Shown piece after piece: positions 28,006-37,794 of a stretch of 64,000 nt of DNA. Both the position numbers and the translations under genes were made by a program. Under the pieces are notes generated by a model. It was given only the letters and a program-made list of their open reading frames with translations, did no database searches and was not told the DNA's origin. Origin of the DNA: Nitrosococcus wardiae (GTDB lineage Bacteria; Pseudomonadota; Gammaproteobacteria; Nitrosococcales; Nitrosococcaceae); contig NZ_CP038033.1 of NCBI RefSeq assembly GCF_004421105.1, positions 701,659-765,658 on the forward strand, given 5' to 3'. How positions within the stretch are numbered: position 1 is the first letter of the stretch; each line of letters opens with the position of its first letter.

Positions 28006-28989
28006 CTAATTAGGCGGTTGGGATACTGATAAATGCGCACGCCGGAGAGTAAGTAAAGTCACTTCCGGTGGGCAATTGATCCTTATCGGAATGCGACTAA
28101 AACCAATTCCTCGATTAACATAAAGCCGATTTCCCGGCTGCCCAAAATTATCGATCCAACCATCGGCCGTTACTCTATCGTCTTTTAACACGGTCATCCA
28201 GGACCAAGCAGGGAAAAAGGGCAAACGAATCTGGCCGCCATGGGTGTGCGCAGCTAACGCTAAGGGCGCTGCCCCTGAGGTAATTGATGCGAAGGTATCC
28301 GGGTTGTGCATGAAAACTATTCTGGGCGCCTCTTCGGGGACGCCCGCAAGGGCGGTTAAAGGCTTATCGTTGCTCGCATAGCGGCTGCCGATACCCACAA
28401 GATAAAGGGGATAGGAATCCTGTATTGATTGTCCTGCTGATGTAAGCGCTATAGCTTCATTATCAAGCACCACAATGCCTACCTGGCTCAGTGCTCGCTT
28501 CAACAGGTGAGGGACTTGTTCCAATTTCACATCAGTGGGCCACTGCAAGCCGTAATCATGATTACCAAGAACAGCATACGTGGGAATGCCGGATCGCGGC
28601 AGGGAATCCATAAGTCTAGCAACGTCCTGGATTTGCTCCATTGCCTCCCGATAATCTTCCAACTCCATCTCTTCTTGGGCTTCTTCCTTGGTTTTCTCCC
28701 CTGTCGGCTCATAAATAAAATCGCCTGCAATCAGCACCGCAGCGGGTTGTTGCTCAATGAGTTTATTGACGATACGGCGCACGGTTGCTCTATTATCCAG
28801 CCACATGCCAATCTGGATATCAGCGAGCAGCGCTATTTGCTTGCCCTCCCATTCCATAGGCAAATTGGGAATCTCTGCAGTGATTGGTCGATAGTCGATC
28901 ATCAGGCGCGGTTCTAGCAAACCCCATAGGATGAGCACCAAGAACAGCCCTAATAAGACGACCGCAGTATATTTAAGAAATTTTTTCAT
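28006..28989 (-). CDS. Membrane-anchored metallophosphoesterase
   Basis: A 327-residue calcineurin-like phosphoesterase with an N-terminal membrane anchor (VVLLGLFLVLILWGLL). Metal-site motifs in order are LLADIQIG (about 54-61), AGDFIYEP (GD), GNHDYG, and HTHGGQIRLP. The first motif normally reads DxH; here it is DxQ, so one His ligand is missing. The YkuE/YaeI branch acts on membrane-associated phosphoesters such as lipid intermediates, and the anchor fits that, but the substrate is not shown. ATG 28989 is preceded by AGGAGC. Confidence 0.85.
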   Translation of the reverse strand: MKKFLKYTAVVLLGLFLVLILWGLLEPRLMIDYRPITAEIPNLPMEWEGKQIALLADIQIGMWLDNRATVRRIVNKLIEQQPAAVLIAGDFIYEPTGEKTKEEAQEEMELEDYREAMEQIQDVARLMDSLPRSGIPTYAVLGNHDYGLQWPTDVKLEQVPHLLKRALSQVGIVVLDNEAIALTSAGQSIQDSYPLYLVGIGSRYASNDKPLTALAGVPEEAPRIVFMHNPDTFASITSGAAPLALAAHTHGGQIRLPFFPAWSWMTVLKDDRVTADGWIDNFGQPGNRLYVNRGIGFSRIPIRINCPPEVTLLTLRRAHLSVSQPPN

Positions 28990-29254
28990 TTTAGCTCCTG
29001 ATAGTGGTTTTTATTGTTTTAAATATTGTCATACTGAGCACCGTATTCTGATAGCTAATTTTAGCCTATTCACCAATCCAGACCATTAATTACTCATTCA
29101 AATGCTGCTGTAGAAATAATAATTGGACTGATTTCGAAACGCCTTCTATAGTTTATAGAGGGTTACTAAGAAACTTCATAACAATCACTTATATTAGGTT
29201 AAGTGATGGAAAGTAAAACTGCGCCAAATTAATATTTTTAAGGAGGTAAGCACA

Positions 29255-29734
29255 ATGCAATTTATGAATCAGTTAAGCATAAGCACTCTGGCAAAAGCTA
29301 TGATGGCAACCGCCCTATTGATGACTTTTTCCGTAATAACCTCTGCTCAAGCAGCTGGCCAACAAGCAGGTGGCGAGCCTCAAACACTGGAGAATGTAGA
29401 AGAACTTCTGGATGATGTACTTCGCTATGATGGCAAAAAAGTAAGAGTTTCTGGCGAAGTGGAAGAACTGATTGATCAACACTCATTTATTCTTGAAAGT
29501 GGTGGGCTTTTCAACGACGAGATGGTGGTGCTGATTCCTGAAGGCAATATGAAAGCACACGCAAGGGTTACGGAAGATTCTAAGGTCACTGTGACAGGAA
29601 CCGTTCGTGCCGTGGGCCTAGTTGAGGTTGAGCGCGAATACGGCTGGGATCTGGATCCGCATCTTAAGGTCGAACTTGAAAATGTGGAGGCCTTCCTTAT
29701 CTCTGATAACATCGAGCAAAAGGAAGAGGATTAA
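29255..29734 (+). CDS. Exported OB-fold-like protein
   Basis: A 159-residue protein with a signal peptide (hydrophobic stretch, probable cleavage after SAQA, about residue 33). The mature part has a beta-rich pattern typical of small periplasmic OB-folds: YDGKKVRVSGEVEELID, FILESGG, VVLIPEG, KVTVTGTVRAVG, HLKVELENVEAFLI. No catalytic residues or cysteines are visible. A strong AAGGAGGT site precedes ATG 29255, which suggests abundant synthesis. It stands alone, with a 13-bp hairpin about 380 bases downstream. A binding or stress role is a guess. Confidence 0.75.
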   Translation: MQFMNQLSISTLAKAMMATALLMTFSVITSAQAAGQQAGGEPQTLENVEELLDDVLRYDGKKVRVSGEVEELIDQHSFILESGGLFNDEMVVLIPEGNMKAHARVTEDSKVTVTGTVRAVGLVEVEREYGWDLDPHLKVELENVEAFLISDNIEQKEED

Positions 29735-30110
29735 ATTTTTAAATTTACTCCAAAAGTGCATGGCAGTCCTCGCGGCTGCCATGATGCTTTTAATCTGCCA
29801 TTCCCGCCTTAACTGCCGAAAGAGAACTGCTTTTTTAGAAAGGGAGTCTTTCCTGTCGATTCTCTGGTATCCATTATCTTCTTGCAAGTTTATTTTTTAT
29901 TATTACCTAAGATTCTGATGGGACTCCCACTGATGTGTTTGCCGGATAGAGTACCGAAGCGGCGTGGGCATTGTGCTGGTGGCTAGCCGCTCAAGGGTTG
30001 CAACGATGCGGAAAAATGGAAAAGGAAAATGAAGGCGGGTAAAACTTACAGATGGTTGCAGCTCCAACCCCAAGAACGGTAAATCGTTCTATTAGTTAAT
30101 TACCAATGTT
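29735..30110. other. Intergenic region without recognisable gene
   Basis: No supportable reading frame. The sequence just after the exported protein's stop is moderately AT-rich, and 29950-30050 is mixed composition with no repeat or RNA gene that I can identify. Confidence 0.4.
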
Positions 30111-30141
30111 AATATCCTGGGGGACATGCCCCCAGGATATT
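30111..30141. terminator. Perfect 13-bp hairpin between convergent genes
   Basis: aatatcctggggg (30111-30123) and cccccaggatatt (30129-30141) pair perfectly around the five-base loop acatg. It lies between two converging genes and could stop transcription from either side, although no T tract follows on either strand. Confidence 0.5.
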
Positions 30142-30226
30142 GTGTTCGCTAACCTCACAGTAGTGCCAACGTGGAAAATCCAGCACTATGAAAAATTTAA
30201 CTGGAGGTCAATCCCGGGGTAGCAAT

Positions 30227-30424
30227 TTATAGCCCCCGCATCCAATCATCTACCTGCCGATTGGCCTCTTCTTTGGTAACACCGTAGCGCTCCTGGACTT
30301 TGCCAGCCAGCTCATCACGGCGTCCTTCAGCCATATCAAGATCATCATCGGTAAGCTTGCCCCACTGGGTTTTCGCCTTACCACGGAGTTGCTTCCAGTT
30401 TCCTTTAATTTGTTCCCAATTCAT
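30227..30424 (-). CDS. CsbD family stress protein, 65 aa
   Basis: A small hydrophilic protein with the CsbD signature: MNWEQIKGNWKQLRGKAK at the start, then QWGKLTDDDLDMAEGRRDEL and VQERYGVTKEEANRQVDDW. CsbD proteins are induced by general stress in several bacteria; their activity is unknown. I start at ATG 30424, which has AAGGAG seven bases upstream and the family N-terminus; the frame is open to 30547 but the extra 41 residues show no CsbD similarity. Confidence 0.9.
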   Translation of the reverse strand: MNWEQIKGNWKQLRGKAKTQWGKLTDDDLDMAEGRRDELAGKVQERYGVTKEEANRQVDDWMRGL

Positions 30425-30676
30425 AGTCTTTCTCCTTGTAGATCCTTGGTGCCCTCCTAGGGCCCGGTTTTGATCTGCAGCCATAACGTCTACCATTGAG
30501 TAGTCTCTAGCCGCTACTACAGAGCAGATAACCTTATGGTTAGCCAACCCATCTCTGATAGATTTACTATAAATAGTAGATTAAAAATTGAAGAAGACAA
30601 CTATATATTTAAATGCATTTGGTAATATAAAAAGCTATTGCTTGAAATACCAATTTCTCTAATTAAAAGTCCCAAA

Positions 30677-32188
30677 ATGCTCCAAATTGAAGCACTCAGC
30701 AGCGGACTTCTAGAAAGCGCGCCCGATGCCATCCTAGTCGTCAATCAAGAAGGCTGCATCGTCCAGATCAACACCCAGGCGGAGAATATGTTTGGCTATT
30801 CCAGGGAGGAATTGATCGGCCAAGGTCTAGAAACCTTATTACCCGAACGTTTTCGAGATCACCATCGAGAACATTGCCAAAGATTTTTTCAAACACCACA
30901 TTTTCGCCCTATGGGTATAGGCCTTGAGCTTTATGGTTTGAGAAAGGATGGCAGCGAATTTCCGGTCGAGATCAGCCTCAGTGGCTACCAGACCAAGGAG
31001 GGCATGCTTGCCTTAAGTGCGGTTCGTGAAATAACTGAGCGTAAGCAGGCGGAGAAAGCATTGCGAGCGACTGAGCAACGGCTTATCTTGTTGATGGATT
31101 CCTTACCGGTGCTGATTTCCTATGTAGGTGCCGATCAGCGCTATCGCATCGTCAACAAGGCCTATGAAGAATGGTTTGGCTATTCACGGAGTAAGATCCA
31201 AGGAAAGCGCTTGGTTGAAGTGCTAGGCGAAGCTGCTTATCAGGCGATCAAGGAATACGTGGAGAAGGCCCTAGCAGGGCAAATGGCTGTATTTGAACGA
31301 GTAGTCCCCTATAAGGATGGTGGGCCTCGCTATGTAGAGGCCTCCTATATTCCCCATCTAGGAGAACAGGGTGAGGTCGCTGGATTCTTCGTCCTCGTCA
31401 ACGATATCACCGAGCGCAAGCAGGCCGAAGAGAAGATACGGCAGCAGCAACTAGAACTTGCCCATCTGGAACGCTTAAGTACTGCCGGTGAAATGGCTTC
31501 TGAATTGGCCCATGAACTCAAACAGCCTCTGACGGCCGTCAGCACTTATATTGAAACATGTCTGCGCATGCTACAACGGGGGGCAGCTTCCCCGGAACAA
31601 CTCGTAGAAACACTAGAAAACGCCATCAACCAAAATCAACGTGCTGATGAAATTATCCGCCGTTTAAGAAGCTTTATTCGTGGCAGAGAAACCCACCCTA
31701 GCCTAATAGACCTCAACAAGTTGGTTCGGGAAACCCTTCCCCTCGCAGAGATAGAGATCAGGAACAGCCAAGCCAGGCTGCGGTTGGAATTATCCGAGTC
31801 GCTGCCGCCCCTCTCTATCGATCCTGTCCAGATTCAGCAAGTCCTGTTGAATCTGGTGCGAAATAGCTTAGAGGCGATGCAGGCTACCGAGATTGGCAAG
31901 CGAGAGCTCACCATTCAAACCTCATTGACAACGGATAATAATCAGATTGAGATTGCCGTTTCCGATAAAGGAGCGGGCATTAGCTCTGAGGCGTTGAAAC
32001 AATTATTCGAGCCGTTCTTCACAACTAAGGTTTCAGGCATGGGAGTGGGGCTTTCCATCTGCCGCTCAATTATCGAAGCCCATAGAGGCCAAATATGGGC
32101 GACATCTAACGCCGATCAAGGGGCTACATTCCATTTTGCTCTGCCGATAGCGGAAGAAGATGATAGCAGGTGGACTAATGGCGCTTAG
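30677..32188 (+). CDS. PAS-PAS sensor histidine kinase (FixL-like), orphan
   Basis: A soluble kinase of about 503 residues with no membrane segment. Two PAS domains (about 5-125 and 130-250) each end with the linker ITERKQAE. The kinase core follows: H-box [18 protein letters not shown] (phospho-His about 279), N-box [16 protein letters not shown] and [18 protein letters not shown]. This matches the FixL/DctB-like HPK4 class. Neither PAS domain shows an obvious heme-binding motif that I can confirm, so the signal is unknown. No response regulator is adjacent. ATG 30677 is preferred over TTG 30638; neither has a strong ribosome binding site. Confidence 0.88.
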   Translation: MLQIEALSSGLLESAPDAILVVNQEGCIVQINTQAENMFGYSREELIGQGLETLLPERFRDHHREHCQRFFQTPHFRPMGIGLELYGLRKDGSEFPVEISLSGYQTKEGMLALSAVREITERKQAEKALRATEQRLILLMDSLPVLISYVGADQRYRIVNKAYEEWFGYSRSKIQGKRLVEVLGEAAYQAIKEYVEKALAGQMAVFERVVPYKDGGPRYVEASYIPHLGEQGEVAGFFVLVNDITERKQAEEKIRQQQLELAHLERLSTAGEMASELAHELKQPLTAVSTYIETCLRMLQRGAASPEQLVETLENAINQNQRADEIIRRLRSFIRGRETHPSLIDLNKLVRETLPLAEIEIRNSQARLRLELSESLPPLSIDPVQIQQVLLNLVRNSLEAMQATEIGKRELTIQTSLTTDNNQIEIAVSDKGAGISSEALKQLFEPFFTTKVSGMGVGLSICRSIIEAHRGQIWATSNADQGATFHFALPIAEEDDSRWTNGA

Positions 32189-32280
32189 TGGAATTTATTT
32201 GGCAGTTTCGTAACCACTTAAAGGTTACTCTTTACCCAGTCCCTTGCCGTAGAATTCCAAAAACAGGACATAAAGAAATT

Positions 32281-32778
32281 ATGAGCATTCATTTATCCCA
32301 TATAAAAAGCGGTCTTACATTAGTCTTAATAAGTCTCATCTTGGGAATTAGCCTTGGATTTTCCTTTGGACTTAGTGAAGATCTATTCAAGGATTTTGTC
32401 GCCCGAGGGATCGCAGTAAACCCAGACCTTGCTGATGCCAAAAGTCAAGATAAAATCTGGCGCTATGCACAACGGGCGCACTTTCACGCTACCGGCATAG
32501 CGGCATTTTCAATCGGCTTATTATTGCTCGTCGCTATCTCCAAGCTGAAACCAGGCCTAAAAAAACTTACTTCCCTGTTTATCGGTCTGGGAAGTTTTTA
32601 CCCCTTCGCATGGCTATCCATGTTTTTACTTGCCCCTTCAATAGGCCGTGGCCCAGCCCATTCACACATGATTACAGAAACATTGACTTATCTTGGCGTT
32701 GGCAGCCTATCATTGGGTTTGTTAATTTTATTGACCAACCTTTTCCTTGGGGGGCTTAGTGAAACTCAAGATACTTAG
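32281..32778 (+). CDS. Four-helix membrane protein of unknown function
   Basis: A 165-residue integral membrane protein with helices at about 10-30, 80-97, 103-127 and 140-162. Between helices 1 and 2 is the polar stretch RYAQRAHFHATGIAAF, with two histidines at the edge of the membrane, and HSHM precedes the last helix; these could bind metal or heme. I do not recognise the family. ATG 32281 is preferred because it starts directly before the first helix; the frame is open back to a GTG at 32188 inside the kinase stop region. It is probably co-transcribed with the kinase, 93 bases upstream. Confidence 0.65.
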   Translation: MSIHLSHIKSGLTLVLISLILGISLGFSFGLSEDLFKDFVARGIAVNPDLADAKSQDKIWRYAQRAHFHATGIAAFSIGLLLLVAISKLKPGLKKLTSLFIGLGSFYPFAWLSMFLLAPSIGRGPAHSHMITETLTYLGVGSLSLGLLILLTNLFLGGLSETQDT

Positions 32779-32940
32779 ACGGATCCCTCAAGATCAATTT
32801 TAAACGTAAAATAGATCCTAAAAAATACTAAAATAATTTGTTTTCATTCAGCTACTTAACATAAAGCTTGCTCCTTTATACCCTATCTCATACAATGATT
32901 TACTGTTAAAGACAAGCAATAAAGATGACTTACGAACAAG

Positions 32941-33807
32941 ATGGGGATGGCCATGAGGGGAGACGGGATTGTTCGCTTTGGCTTGCTTGAGAAAGGACGG
33001 GCTGCAGCGACTGGAAATTTTCGTGATTATGGAATTGCACTGATCGTCTTCGCTTCTATTGCCCTTTGCCTGTATGTGGATGCCGATTCTACTTTGACCT
33101 TCCAGAATCTTCTGGGAGTTTGTGCTTGGGTATCTTTGTTCGCATTGCTGCGCGGAGAAAGCAGTTTAGTCCGCGCCCAGGTGCTGGTGGCCGTGGCCTT
33201 TGCCACGGTTGGGGAGCATTTTGCCTCTCCCTATATGGAAGGCTATATTTACCGCTTCCATAATGTTCCCGCCTATGTCCCGCCAGGCCATGGTATGGTT
33301 TATTTGACCGCCGTAGCCCTGGCCCGCTCAGAACTTTTTAAGCGAAACCTTAAAGCCATTACTGTGATGGTCCTAACTGCCGGCGGTTTGTGGACGATTT
33401 GGGGGTTGACCGGGGCGGCACAGAAAGATGCGGTTGGCGCCCTGTTATTTGTGGTGTTTGTCCTTTTCGTGCTATTTGGCCGCTCGCCAGGGGTTTATCT
33501 TGGCGCCTTTTTTGTGACGACCTGGCTGGAACTCATTGGCGTTTCCTATGGTAATTGGCGGTGGGTACCTATTGATCCGGTTTTAGAATTTCCCCAGGGT
33601 AATCCCCCCAGCGGCGTTGCCGCTTGGTATTGTCTAGTTGATGCGGTCGCTTTGGGAACTGCGCCAGCCGTCGTCAAAGGTTTCACTTGGGTGCAAACGG
33701 CTTTGTGGAGGCGATATCTTTATCCGGAGGTTATTCCCCGCCTGCTTTTTGCCCCCTATCTACAGCAAGACTACATTCCCGCCTTAGCTCCGGCGGTATT
33801 GTCATAA
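32941..33807 (+). CDS. Multi-pass membrane protein of unknown function
   Basis: A 288-residue protein with about seven hydrophobic helices between residues 28 and 245. A polar loop after helix 3 contains FATVGEHFASPYMEGYIYRFHNVPAYVPPGHGM, given here only as the region at about 82-116; its acidic and His residues are the most likely functional site. A second loop holds SYGNWRWVPIDP. I cannot name the family. It is 19 bases upstream of the DUF457-type hydrolase gene on the same strand, so the two are probably one operon. Confidence 0.65.
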   Translation: MGMAMRGDGIVRFGLLEKGRAAATGNFRDYGIALIVFASIALCLYVDADSTLTFQNLLGVCAWVSLFALLRGESSLVRAQVLVAVAFATVGEHFASPYMEGYIYRFHNVPAYVPPGHGMVYLTAVALARSELFKRNLKAITVMVLTAGGLWTIWGLTGAAQKDAVGALLFVVFVLFVLFGRSPGVYLGAFFVTTWLELIGVSYGNWRWVPIDPVLEFPQGNPPSGVAAWYCLVDAVALGTAPAVVKGFTWVQTALWRRYLYPEVIPRLLFAPYLQQDYIPALAPAVLS

Positions 33808-33826
33808 TACTCCCAGGGCCTAGCTG

Positions 33827-34870
33827 ATGGACATTGTGACCCAAGGCTTACTGGGGGCAGTCGTCGCCCAATCGGCTACCCGCTCGTCCCAGGTGCGTTT
33901 GGCTGCCGCAGTGGGGTTTGTGGCCGGGCTGCTGGCCGATGCAGATGTCTTTATCCGCTCTGCGGAGGATCCCCTCCTGACCTTGGAATACCATCGGCAG
34001 TTCACCCATTCCCTACTGTTTGTCCCCATTGGCGGTCTAATTGCTGCGGTGTTGCTCTGGCCATTCCTACGACGTCGCCTCAAATTTGGGCGGCTGTACG
34101 GCCTGGCCATGCTCGGCTACCTGCCAAGTGGCCTTTTGGATGCCTGCACCAGCTATGGGACACAGCTTCTCTGGCCGGTGTTAGAAACTCGGATCGCCTG
34201 GAATTTAATTGCGGTCGTCGACCCCCTGTTTACGGGGGTGCTGGCTATCGCTTTGGGGTGGAGCTTTTTCAAATCTACGCCGGTAGCAGCTCGCCTAGGA
34301 CTGGGTCTTGCCCTCCTCTATCTACCGTTTGGCCTCGTCCAACAGGAGCGAGTAGAAGCCCTGGTAGTTACCCTGGCTGAAAGCCGAGGCCATCAGATTG
34401 AGCGATTGGAAGCTAAACCCACCTTGGGCAATCTCATCCTGTGGCGCACTATCTACGAAAGCAAGGGGCGATTTTATGTGGATGCGGTGCGTGTTGGCAT
34501 CCTTAGTGAGCCGCGTATCTACCTGGGTGGTTCTACCAAGCGCTTCACCCCGAAACAACTACAAAGACTTCAGCCCGGCTCCCTCTTGGCTCAAGATATC
34601 CAGCGGTTTACCCGGTTCTCAGATGGATTTATAGCCCAGCATCCGGAACAGCCCAATATACTTGGTGATATCCGCTATGCCATGCTGCCCACTCAGCTCA
34701 TTCCCCTGTGGGGCATTGAATTGGACCTTGCACAGCAAAATCAACATGTCCGTTTTCGCACCTTCCGCCAATTGGACGAGGCCACCCGGAACGCTTTCCT
34801 GGATATGCTGCTGGGACGCCCCATCGATAGCTCGGCCCCTATCTCGGCAGAGGAGCTTCCCCTGGAGTGA
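33827..34870 (+). CDS. Metal-dependent hydrolase-like membrane protein (DUF457/YdjM type)
   Basis: A 347-residue protein starting MDIVTQGLLGAVVAQS, with the family's early metal-binding pattern: ADADVFIR (two Asp) and YHRQFTHSLLFVP (His/His). Several membrane helices lie within residues 20-165, and a soluble C-terminal half follows (about 180-347). The T-Q-G-L-L-G start and RxFTHSL motif are typical of the 'LexA-binding inner-membrane-associated hydrolase' group, whose substrate is not established. It follows the unknown membrane gene by 19 bases. Confidence 0.8.
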   Translation: MDIVTQGLLGAVVAQSATRSSQVRLAAAVGFVAGLLADADVFIRSAEDPLLTLEYHRQFTHSLLFVPIGGLIAAVLLWPFLRRRLKFGRLYGLAMLGYLPSGLLDACTSYGTQLLWPVLETRIAWNLIAVVDPLFTGVLAIALGWSFFKSTPVAARLGLGLALLYLPFGLVQQERVEALVVTLAESRGHQIERLEAKPTLGNLILWRTIYESKGRFYVDAVRVGILSEPRIYLGGSTKRFTPKQLQRLQPGSLLAQDIQRFTRFSDGFIAQHPEQPNILGDIRYAMLPTQLIPLWGIELDLAQQNQHVRFRTFRQLDEATRNAFLDMLLGRPIDSSAPISAEELPLE

Positions 34871-34932
34871 CAGGAAAAACCACCGACCACAGAACATTCA
34901 AAGACCCGATAAGGTCCTCATTGATATTATTT

Positions 34933-36355
34933 TTATAGACTCTCGATAAAATCCCCTATATGTCCAAGGTCCACCGGGGAAGCGGGCTGGGCTATCCTCA
35001 CCGGAGCAGCCAAATCTTCCCGCAGACGCTTGGCAAGCCCTCCTGCAGCCGCCGCTTCACCGTGCACGAGAACCAGGGGTGGACGCCCTTGGAAATGGGC
35101 ATACCAATTCATGAGGCCCGCCTGGTCCGCATGGGCGGATAATCCCCCCACCGTGTGTACGCTTGCGGCCACCCGGATACTCTCACCCCAAAGCTTAATA
35201 TATTTGGCACCGTCCACGAGGGACCGGCCTAGCGTGCCAGAAGCCTGGTAGCCGGTGATGATGATATGGCAATCCTTGCGCCAGGCATTATGCTTGAGGT
35301 GGTGTTTGATACGCCCGCCATCGCACATGCCACTACCGGCAATAATGATGGCTCCAGAACGAATCTTATTAAGCCGCATGGACTCTTGCGCAGTACGGGT
35401 AAAACGCAGGTTGGGTAAGAGGGAATGTTCCTGGTGACGCCGCCACATTTCACCTGACTCCCGGTCGAAGAGTTGGCTATTGCGGGCATAGGTATCCGTG
35501 GCTTCAGCCGCCATAGGGCTGTCCAAAAAAATATACCAGCGCTCCAATCCCCATTTTTCATAGTATTTGGCAAATAAATACAGGATTTCCTGGGTCCGCC
35601 CGACCGCAAAGGCGGGGATGAGAATATTTCCCTTACCGTTTGTGAGGGTGTCGTTGAATATTCCTTTTAGCTCCGTCAGGGTCTGCCCCCAAGTGCGGTG
35701 CAGGCGGTTGCCGTAAGTACTCTCCATAACCACCAGATCAGCATCTTAGATCGGTGTAGGGTCCGCCAAGATGGGCATGCCAGAACGGCCTAAATCGCCA
35801 CTATAGACCAGCTTCCGCACTTGCCCATTTTTGACTCAGCCATAACTCGGTGACGGCTGATCCTAAGATATGCCCGGCGTCGGACAACCGGATGGACACC
35901 CCCGGTAAGATGGTCTGCTGCTGACCATAATCTAGCCCCTTGAACTGCCCCAAGGCCGCTTCCGCATCTTCTACCGTAAAGAGGAGTTCTACCAATGGCA
36001 AACCCTTGCGCTCGCGCTTACGGTTTTCCCATTCGGCATCTTTCTCACTTAGAAAGCCTGCATCCCTCAACATGGTGCGGCATAAATCTGCTGTTGCCCG
36101 CTGGGTGTATACGGGACCGGAATAACCTGACTTAATAAGCAGCGGAAGCCGGCCTGAGTGATCAATATGGGCATGGCTCAGTACTACAGCATCAATGATT
36201 TTAGGATCGAAAGGAAACGGCTCCCGGTTGCGGGCCTCGTCCTTAGGCCTACCCTGGATCAAGCCACAATCGAGCAATATTTTTTTCTCCCCCACCTGGA
36301 TCAGATGACAAGAGCCGGTCACCTCGCCGGCTGCGCCCAAAAAATGAATTTGCAA
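34933..36355 (-). pseudogene. Beta-CASP metallo-beta-lactamase (RNA-processing type), two lesions
   Basis: The N-terminal part (start ATG 36355) has the MBL fold: MQIHFLGAAGEVTGSCHLI, HAHIDHSGRLPLL, and DAGHILGSA. The C-terminal part (34933-35733) has the beta-CASP signature: MESTYGNR, PAFAVGRTQEIL, ISGxGM-like IAGSGMCDGGRI and SAHADQAGL. Two defects separate them. An extra A in the A5 run at 35828-35832 shifts the frame, and after the shift the linking segment RKLVYSGDLGRSGMPILADPTPI is interrupted by TAA at 35746-35748. The restored product would be about 474 residues, normal for Ysh1/CPSF-like bacterial nucleases. With two independent lesions, genuine inactivation is likely. Confidence 0.88.
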
Positions 36356-36705
36356 TGTTATTTACTCTCCCACTCATTGGAATTTCGGTCTTAAGACCGC
36401 CGGCTTATGCATTTAGCCATCAAGGAATCATCGCCTTTCTAGCAGCAGAACAAAGGACAAAGAGAAAAAATTCTAATCCGGCACCCCTTCCATGGAGACA
36501 GGATTTCTGTGTTATCTTTAGGAAACCGTTTTAAAAATGCCCTTTAGCACCGATACGGCATTGAGGCACGTTTTGTGATACTCATGTATAAGTGCAGACA
36601 CTGCGCTTCTCAAACGTACCTCGCCTGGTCTCAGCACAAAATTGCTATTTTTAAAATGGCCTCTAAAATCCTAAATAACTTCGTGAGAACTGAAAGAGGC
36701 AAAAA
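36356..36705. other. Intergenic region without recognisable gene
   Basis: About 350 bases between the broken MBL gene and a rightward membrane-protein gene. No frame, repeat or RNA gene is supportable. GAGG in gaaagaggcaaaaa just before 36706 is the ribosome binding site of the next gene. Confidence 0.4.
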
Positions 36706-37779
36706 ATGGCTTTTTTTAGTAAATTAGCGGCTAGCGTGAACAAACTAAAACCCTCTCCGGGAAATTCTCCCCTCCTCTATTTTCGTAATTTCCCTGCAAT
36801 TATTTTGCCTTTGTTCTCTATGAGTGCGGCTATTATTGGATTTCTTGTTCTGACTGATAACCCCTTACAAAATTATTTGGCTAGCCCATGGGCGTTTGGA
36901 ATAGGTTGGGGGTGTCTTGTCCTTGCTGCAGCACTCTATTGGTTACCCCAGTTCCATTATAGTTGGAGCTACGATCTCTTTTGTACAGCCACCTTGTTGA
37001 TCTGGTTTTCCTCATGGCAAGAAGTTTACCGTCCTGGCGCACCTATATTCCAAAGCTATCCTTTTTATTTTGTTTTATTGGCCCTGTTGGTCACTTACAC
37101 GCTTGTTCGCAACCGTGATCTTAATCAAGCAGAAAGTGCAAATGCCAGATTATTGCGCCATATTTTTAGCTTTCCCTTATTACACCCATTGATATTTTTT
37201 GCCCTAACCTTGTGGGGAGTACTGCAACCCGAAGATTACCTCACCTATCCTGCTGCTATGGGACTGCTTATCATTCGCTATGGACTTTTCGAGTGTCTTC
37301 ACAACCGACCTATCGCCTATCTTCAGGTAAGCCGGAAACCGATTCTCTCACCATTATTTACCAATTCCATTTACCCCATTATGGGGCAATATGGTCCACT
37401 TATCACCTTGGCGCGGATCTCCGATTCTTCTCCAATGGCCCCAAAAATACTAAGACACAAAAACGCCATGAGTTATTGGGTCACTGAAGAAGAGTGGAGA
37501 CAGTGGTTGCAAAGCGCGGTTCAGCACTGTTTTTTGGTTCTTCTAGATCTCCGCCAGGCTACACAGAATGCTGCTGATGAGCTACAAAATGTTTGCTCAC
37601 AAGTGGCACACCATCGCATCTTAGTGCTCTGTGATGATGCCCAGGAATTGTTTATCCCTGCAGATGTCTCGTATTTTGACGCTACGCAGCTGAAAGATGA
37701 GCAGCACTTTCAGACCGCGCTGGAGCGATGGTTTAAACAAAGCTTGCGACCGGTCTACAGGAAAATCACAATTTTCTAA
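36706..37779 (+). CDS. Membrane protein with soluble C-terminal domain, unknown
   Basis: A 357-residue protein. Helices are predicted at about 30-50, 62-82, 90-106, 117-135 and 150-170 and around 180-195. The C-terminal ~150 residues (from about 205) are soluble with alternating strands and helices: PLITLARISD, CFLVLLDLRQATQN, HHRILVLCDDAQELF. This resembles the tail of a nucleotide- or regulator-type domain, but no motif is decisive. I do not recognise the family. GAGG upstream supports ATG 36706. Neighbours give no functional hint; the next gene converges 15 bases away. Confidence 0.65.
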   Translation: MAFFSKLAASVNKLKPSPGNSPLLYFRNFPAIILPLFSMSAAIIGFLVLTDNPLQNYLASPWAFGIGWGCLVLAAALYWLPQFHYSWSYDLFCTATLLIWFSSWQEVYRPGAPIFQSYPFYFVLLALLVTYTLVRNRDLNQAESANARLLRHIFSFPLLHPLIFFALTLWGVLQPEDYLTYPAAMGLLIIRYGLFECLHNRPIAYLQVSRKPILSPLFTNSIYPIMGQYGPLITLARISDSSPMAPKILRHKNAMSYWVTEEEWRQWLQSAVQHCFLVLLDLRQATQNAADELQNVCSQVAHHRILVLCDDAQELFIPADVSYFDATQLKDEQHFQTALERWFKQSLRPVYRKITIF

Positions 37780-37794
37780 TGGCCCCATAAGCTA

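Noticed and set aside
28507-28917. 136-codon plus-strand frame within the metallophosphoesterase gene
   Set aside because: It is antisense to the calcineurin-like domain and carries no recognisable feature.
30425-30547. 41-residue N-terminal extension of the CsbD protein
   Set aside because: CsbD proteins start at MNWEQIKG, and AAGGAG lies before that internal ATG.
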